Of a stretch of DNA of 64,000 bases, positions 60,655 to 64,000 are shown in pieces. Made by a program: the position numbers and the translations under genes. Origin of the DNA: Desulforapulum sp034007745 (GTDB lineage: Bacteria; Desulfobacterota; Desulfobacteria; Desulfobacterales; Desulfobacteraceae); contig JAVEQI010000004.1 in NCBI GenBank assembly GCA_034007745.1, positions 62,001-126,000 of the forward strand. The letters run 5' to 3'. Each line of letters starts with the position of its first letter. Position 1 is the stretch's first letter. The notes under the pieces are model-generated. The model did not search any database, was not told the DNA's origin, and was given only the letters and a program-made list of their open reading frames with translations.

Positions 60655-63144
60655 ATGCCAGAGAAACAACAGACCATAAAAACAACCATAAAAAAACGAA
60701 GATCTTTTTTTAAAAAAAATTTCAGCCGCCTCCTGGCCTCTGGCATCAACCGGATAAACTTTGTGGGGCTGGCTGAACGGTTGGCCAACAGTGAAGTTGG
60801 GCAACCGTTGCTGGAACGATATAAAAAACTGCCCCTTGACTGGCAAAACACAGACGAGATCAACCGCCTGGCCGTCGATCTTACCATGGAGCAGATAAAA
60901 AAGGAGGGGGGAACAGCTTCAAAACAGGAAATAGAATCCCTGGTGGAAGAGATCGCCATCCGCTACAACCGGAAGACCCATGAGAACACGGCAACCACCA
61001 TTGGACTTGCCTTTAACCACCTCTTTGACAACCAGAATCCCGAGCTTCCCTTTACCTCGCCGGACAGGCGGGAACTAAAACATATGGAAAAGTTAAGAGA
61101 ATACAGGCGCCAGGGACTGGGGGTGGTCTACCTTGTCAACCATTCATCCCATCTGGATGAATTTCTGGTGGACTTATTGTGGCAGGACCTTGCCATGGGC
61201 CTCCCCGTATTTGCCGCAGGCCAGAACATGATGGCCATCAAAAGCGTTGAAAAACTCCTCATGACGGGTTCCTATGTGGTGCTGCGCCAGGGGGCAAACC
61301 GCCACCAGGTGGCGGCCCTTTACAATTATTGCAGCGCCTTGAGCCGGGCAGGTGCCCAGCAGGGTATCTTTCTTGAGGCCTGGCGGGGAGGTGCGAGGAC
61401 AAGGGACGGGAGCCTGAGATACCCCAAACGACTGGTCACCCTCAGGGGAGCCATTGATATTGACGACGACCTGGTGATCCAGCCCGTTGCCCTCTCCTAC
61501 TCAGCCGTTCCCGAAGACCTCATGATGTGTTCAAGAAAGAGCGGAATAAGCTGGCTCCGGGGAATGGGAGTTTTTAAAACAGCGGCAAGGTTTTTCATCC
61601 ATCCCAAGACCTTTTTATGGAGATCTGCAAAGGCATTGTATGGGCGGGCCTATGTCACGGTCCCTCCCCCCATGCTTTTGAGCGAACTGAAAAAGGCCCA
61701 TGCTGTTGATAAGACCGGAATCTCCCTGGATGAATTTGTGGCTCTATCGTCGATAAGGGAGATCGCCAGAAACAAGAAGATCATGGCAAGCCAGGTCACT
61801 GCAAGGGCTCTTGTGACGGCAAGAAAACACGGGTTGAGAGACCTTATAAAATCCGTGGTATCAGAAATTGCCGCCATCAAGGAATACCACATGGAAACCT
61901 TTGGTGAACCGGCTGACTTCGAAGATTTCATCCTGGAAAATTCAGTTGAACAGATCATGGCAGACGGCCTCAAGACCCTTAAACGAAGGGGAGTTGTCAA
62001 ACGCTTTCTAAAGGATGACTACGGCCTTCCCGGGGTGAAAGATGCTATTGCCCTCTCCTACTACGCCACCCACGGGGACCGACGGCTCTACTCACCCACG
62101 GCCAGCCAGAACATAGTGATTGTGGGGGCCGGGAACTGGGGATTTGCCCTTTCTTCGCTGATCGGCAACCGACTCCTTGACGATAAGCGCTATAACAACG
62201 CAAGCCTCACCATCTTTGACGCAAGAAAGGATGTGGCGGCCCAGATGGGCCTCAACCGCCAGGGATCTGGCAGGTTCAAGGACAAACTCCTTCCCAAAAA
62301 CATCTTTGTAACCTGCGACCACCCCAGCGCATTCAGAAAGGCAAGCGAGGTGATCCTGGCGTCCAAGCCGGAAACTTTTGAACTTGACGTCCGCAACATC
62401 CTTAAAATATCCGAACAGCCTCTGATCATGATCGTTGCCACCCGGGGATTCATTCCAGGAATGAACTGTATCCCCTTTACCGCAGTGAGGCGCCTGGTAT
62501 CCGAATACCAGCGGTACGATGTGGAAATTCTGACCCTTGCAGGCCCTGTCTCCCCCGATGATGTTGTTGACCACAGGCAGATCAACGGTATTCTGGCGGG
62601 TCCTTCGTCGATCATCAGTGAAATCTCAGACATGTTTGATCCTGATCCGGAAAAGCTTCTCCTTTCAAACGACCCCCTGGGGGTTCAGACCGCCGATATC
62701 CTGGCTAGGGTCTACGCCATCTGGGTCAACTTCATGATATCGTCGAAACGCATCACCAAGCCTCCTGAAACCGGCCTTCTCATGGCTCAGATTTCAACCG
62801 AAGCCTGCGCCCTGGCCCTAGCCCTAGGCGGCAACAAGGAAACATTCAGCGCCGGAAGCATCGCCTGGACAGCCACCTTTATAAGCCTCTGCATCGAGGG
62901 GGTATGGTGCGACTTTGGAAGAAAGGCGGGGTTGGCCGTAAAAAAAGGAAAAGACCCCGGCAAGGTTGTGGAAAAGCTCAACCTCCAATGGATAGAGGAG
63001 GGTAAACGACTCCAGTCCCTTGTAGACATTGACGAGGCCCTTACCTGTGCCCATGGGCTGGGGATTAAAATGCCCGTTCTCGAGGAGATGAGCTCAACCT
63101 TCAAGGGCGAACAGCGGGACAAGGAAACAGATTCTAATGAATAG
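60655..63144 (+). CDS. Fusion of PlsB-type acyltransferase and GpsA-like domain
   Basis: An 829-residue protein beginning at MPEKQQTIK, 10 bases after GGAG. Residues about 150-330 are a glycerol-3-phosphate acyltransferase: His163-SSHL-Asp168 (HX4D motif) and FLEAWRGGARTRDGS (PlsB motif III). Residues about 483-820 resemble GpsA: GAGNWGFA at 491-498, ATRG at 595-598 (usually ATKG), AGPVSPDD, and a C-terminal GLGIKMPVLEEM. The catalytic lysine site (ALKNV in GpsA) reads ILARV with Ala684, and the GLGD motif is absent, so dehydrogenase activity is doubtful. The stop overlaps the next gene. Confidence 0.85.
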   Translation: MPEKQQTIKTTIKKRRSFFKKNFSRLLASGINRINFVGLAERLANSEVGQPLLERYKKLPLDWQNTDEINRLAVDLTMEQIKKEGGTASKQEIESLVEEIAIRYNRKTHENTATTIGLAFNHLFDNQNPELPFTSPDRRELKHMEKLREYRRQGLGVVYLVNHSSHLDEFLVDLLWQDLAMGLPVFAAGQNMMAIKSVEKLLMTGSYVVLRQGANRHQVAALYNYCSALSRAGAQQGIFLEAWRGGARTRDGSLRYPKRLVTLRGAIDIDDDLVIQPVALSYSAVPEDLMMCSRKSGISWLRGMGVFKTAARFFIHPKTFLWRSAKALYGRAYVTVPPPMLLSELKKAHAVDKTGISLDEFVALSSIREIARNKKIMASQVTARALVTARKHGLRDLIKSVVSEIAAIKEYHMETFGEPADFEDFILENSVEQIMADGLKTLKRRGVVKRFLKDDYGLPGVKDAIALSYYATHGDRRLYSPTASQNIVIVGAGNWGFALSSLIGNRLLDDKRYNNASLTIFDARKDVAAQMGLNRQGSGRFKDKLLPKNIFVTCDHPSAFRKASEVILASKPETFELDVRNILKISEQPLIMIVATRGFIPGMNCIPFTAVRRLVSEYQRYDVEILTLAGPVSPDDVVDHRQINGILAGPSSIISEISDMFDPDPEKLLLSNDPLGVQTADILARVYAIWVNFMISSKRITKPPETGLLMAQISTEACALALALGGNKETFSAGSIAWTATFISLCIEGVWCDFGRKAGLAVKKGKDPGKVVEKLNLQWIEEGKRLQSLVDIDEALTCAHGLGIKMPVLEEMSSTFKGEQRDKETDSNE

Positions 63145-63412
63145 CCCGGAGACCTATCCCGGGGCAGGAGGGTTTTCCCCGATGAAATGGAAACTATACT
63201 ATTACATGCCCGAGTGGGAAGAACCTGAAGATATCATTTTTCTTGCCATGGCCATCGAAGGCCAGGCCCTTGACCTCTATCTCAGGGCCGCAGGTCAAAC
63301 AACCAGCACCGAAGGTCAAAAGATTCTCACTAAAATAGCCCAGGAGGAAAAGAGCCACCTTGCCAGCCTGGGAGAGCTTATGGACCGCCTGGTATCATCA
63401 AGCACACCATAG
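63137..63412 (+). CDS. Mini ferritin-like protein
   Basis: A 91-residue protein overlapping the previous gene by 8 bases. It contains one ferritin-like helical pair: FLAMAIEGQALDLYLRAAGQT and LTKIAQEEKSHLASLGELMD, with the metal-ligand pattern of E and ExxH. A normal ferritin or rubrerythrin fold needs four helices, so it must dimerise or be non-functional. The N-terminal MKWKLYYYMPEW resembles the start of rhodanese-ferritin-like proteins, so it may be a reduced version lacking the rhodanese part. The ATG at 63137 is chosen because of the overlap. Confidence 0.72.
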   Translation: MNSPETYPGAGGFSPMKWKLYYYMPEWEEPEDIIFLAMAIEGQALDLYLRAAGQTTSTEGQKILTKIAQEEKSHLASLGELMDRLVSSSTP

Positions 63413-63432
63413 TTTTCAATGACACCATACGG

Positions 63433-63466
63433 CCACTACCTACTACCCACTGCCTGCTGCCTATTA
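63433..63466 (-). repeat. Stop-anchored 7-bp repeat array after acnA
   Basis: On the minus strand from the TAA stop (63466-63464) the sequence splits into heptads: TAATAGG, CAGCAGG, CAGTGGG, TAGTAGG and one more. The same kind of unit follows iorA. Confidence 0.72.
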
Positions 63467-64000
63467 CCCAACCATCCTGCGAATAACACAGGGCAGAATC
63501 CCGCCGTTCTCAAAGTAGTCCACATCCACCTGGGTATCGAGCCTTGAAACCACCTTGAATTCAATCTTTCCACCATCTTCCTTGACCGCCCTGACAGTCA
63601 AAATCTTGCCTGGCGTCATCTTTTCCACCCCTGATATATGGAAGGTTTCCCTTCCGTCCAGGCCAAGGCTTTCAGCGCTGTCACCGTTGGAAAAAACCAG
63701 GGGCAGAACGCCCATGCCCACGAGGTTGTTACGGTGGATGCGCTCGTAGGACTCGGCAATAACGGCCTTTATCCCCAGAAGCGCCGCGCCCTTGGCAGCC
63801 CAGTCCCGGGAGGATCCAGTGCCGTACTCCTTGCCCCCCAGAACCACGAGGGGCGTTCCCTGCTGCCCATAGGCCACGGCAGCGTCATAGTTGAACATCT
63901 CTTGTGCCTCTGGGAATTTAAGGGTAAAGCCGCCCTGTTTTGGTGCCACGAGCTTGTTTTTAATACGAATGTTGCCAAAGGTTCCCCGCATCATCACCTC
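63464..64000 (-). CDS. acnA: Aconitate hydratase, C-terminal part
   Basis: The last 178 or so residues of an aconitase, running off the window at 64000. They match the swivel domain: EVMMRGTFGNIRIKN, VVLGGKEYGTGSSRDWAAKGAALLG and VIAESYERIHRNNLVGMGVLPLVF. Conserved serines and arginines of the active site (GTGSSRDWAAKG) are present. Aconitase would isomerise citrate and isocitrate in the TCA cycle. The Fe-S half is outside the window. AcnA type is preferred over AcnB from the motif order. Confidence 0.93.
   Translation of the reverse strand, partial: EVMMRGTFGNIRIKNKLVAPKQGGFTLKFPEAQEMFNYDAAVAYGQQGTPLVVLGGKEYGTGSSRDWAAKGAALLGIKAVIAESYERIHRNNLVGMGVLPLVFSNGDSAESLGLDGRETFHISGVEKMTPGKILTVRAVKEDGGKIEFKVVSRLDTQVDVDYFENGGILPCVIRRMVG

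Overview
The window reads as a chromosomal segment of a strictly anaerobic, sulfate-reducer-like deltaproteobacterium, most likely Desulfobacterales (Desulfobacterium/Desulforapulum type). I infer this from protein style and gene content: ferredoxin-linked 2-oxoacid and indolepyruvate oxidoreductases, a LysR protein resembling the selenium-metabolism regulators of that group, a CcsA-type heme protein beside siroheme and heme genes, YkgJ-type cysteine clusters, and a type IV pilus pilMNOPQ cluster. A run of exactly 100 N at 36107-36206 marks a draft assembly. About 60 protein genes are packed with many 4-base ATGA stop/start overlaps. I saw no rRNA, tRNA, CRISPR array, prophage or intact insertion sequence.

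Layout. 1-5711 (minus): yifB, hslO, a small His-rich protein, iorA, iorB and the 5' end of gspF. 6053-13242 (plus): lpxC, a DUF4390 protein, an NtrY/NtrX-like pair, rsmD, coaD and a LysR regulator. 13322-15649 (minus): YkgJ-like protein, YqaA-like membrane protein, pcm and a 5-formyl-THF cyclo-ligase-like protein. 15829-20849 (plus): serS, thrC, a LysM protein and a TPR lipoprotein. 20873-28261 (minus): an Ig-like lipoprotein and pilQPONM (transcribed pilM to pilQ), divergent from a histidine kinase/sigma54-activator pair (28491-31279). 31523-35996 (minus): a TPR membrane protein, an SH3 protein, feoB and a Fur-FeoA-FeoA fusion. 36441-44436: dus, an amidohydrolase (minus), siroheme synthase N-domain, ccsA-like, hemA, dksA-like, a PHP-RNase III fusion and a radical SAM protein. 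44438-46837 (minus): PBP1A. 47327-51627 (plus): hisI, hisG, an aminotransferase, engB, era and an HNH protein. 51691-64000: a basic AT-hook-like protein (minus), ilvE, an XRE-cupin regulator, an acyl-CoA dehydrogenase, an ACT/korCBAD/P-loop ATPase operon (minus), a SUI1 protein (minus), a PlsB-GpsA-like fusion, a mini ferritin-like protein and the 3' part of acnA (minus).

Most striking observations. (1) One continuous reading frame joins an RNase AM-like PHP domain to a complete RNase III. (2) A PlsB-type glycerol-3-phosphate acyltransferase is fused to a GpsA-like Rossmann domain that appears to have lost its catalytic lysine. (3) A Fur repressor carries two FeoA domains and is translationally coupled to feoB. 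(4) Degenerate 7-bp tandem repeats start exactly at the stop codons of seven genes and run downstream in heptad register; one copy forms a perfect 20-bp hairpin between convergent genes and another is flanked by 13-bp direct repeats. (5) A roughly 185-bp long-hairpin element occurs twice, with two solitary ends elsewhere. (6) The NtrX-like protein has GAFPGA in place of the sigma54-contacting GAFTGA loop. (7) The N-gap looks like an unmerged contig overlap, because the same 127 bases occur on both sides.
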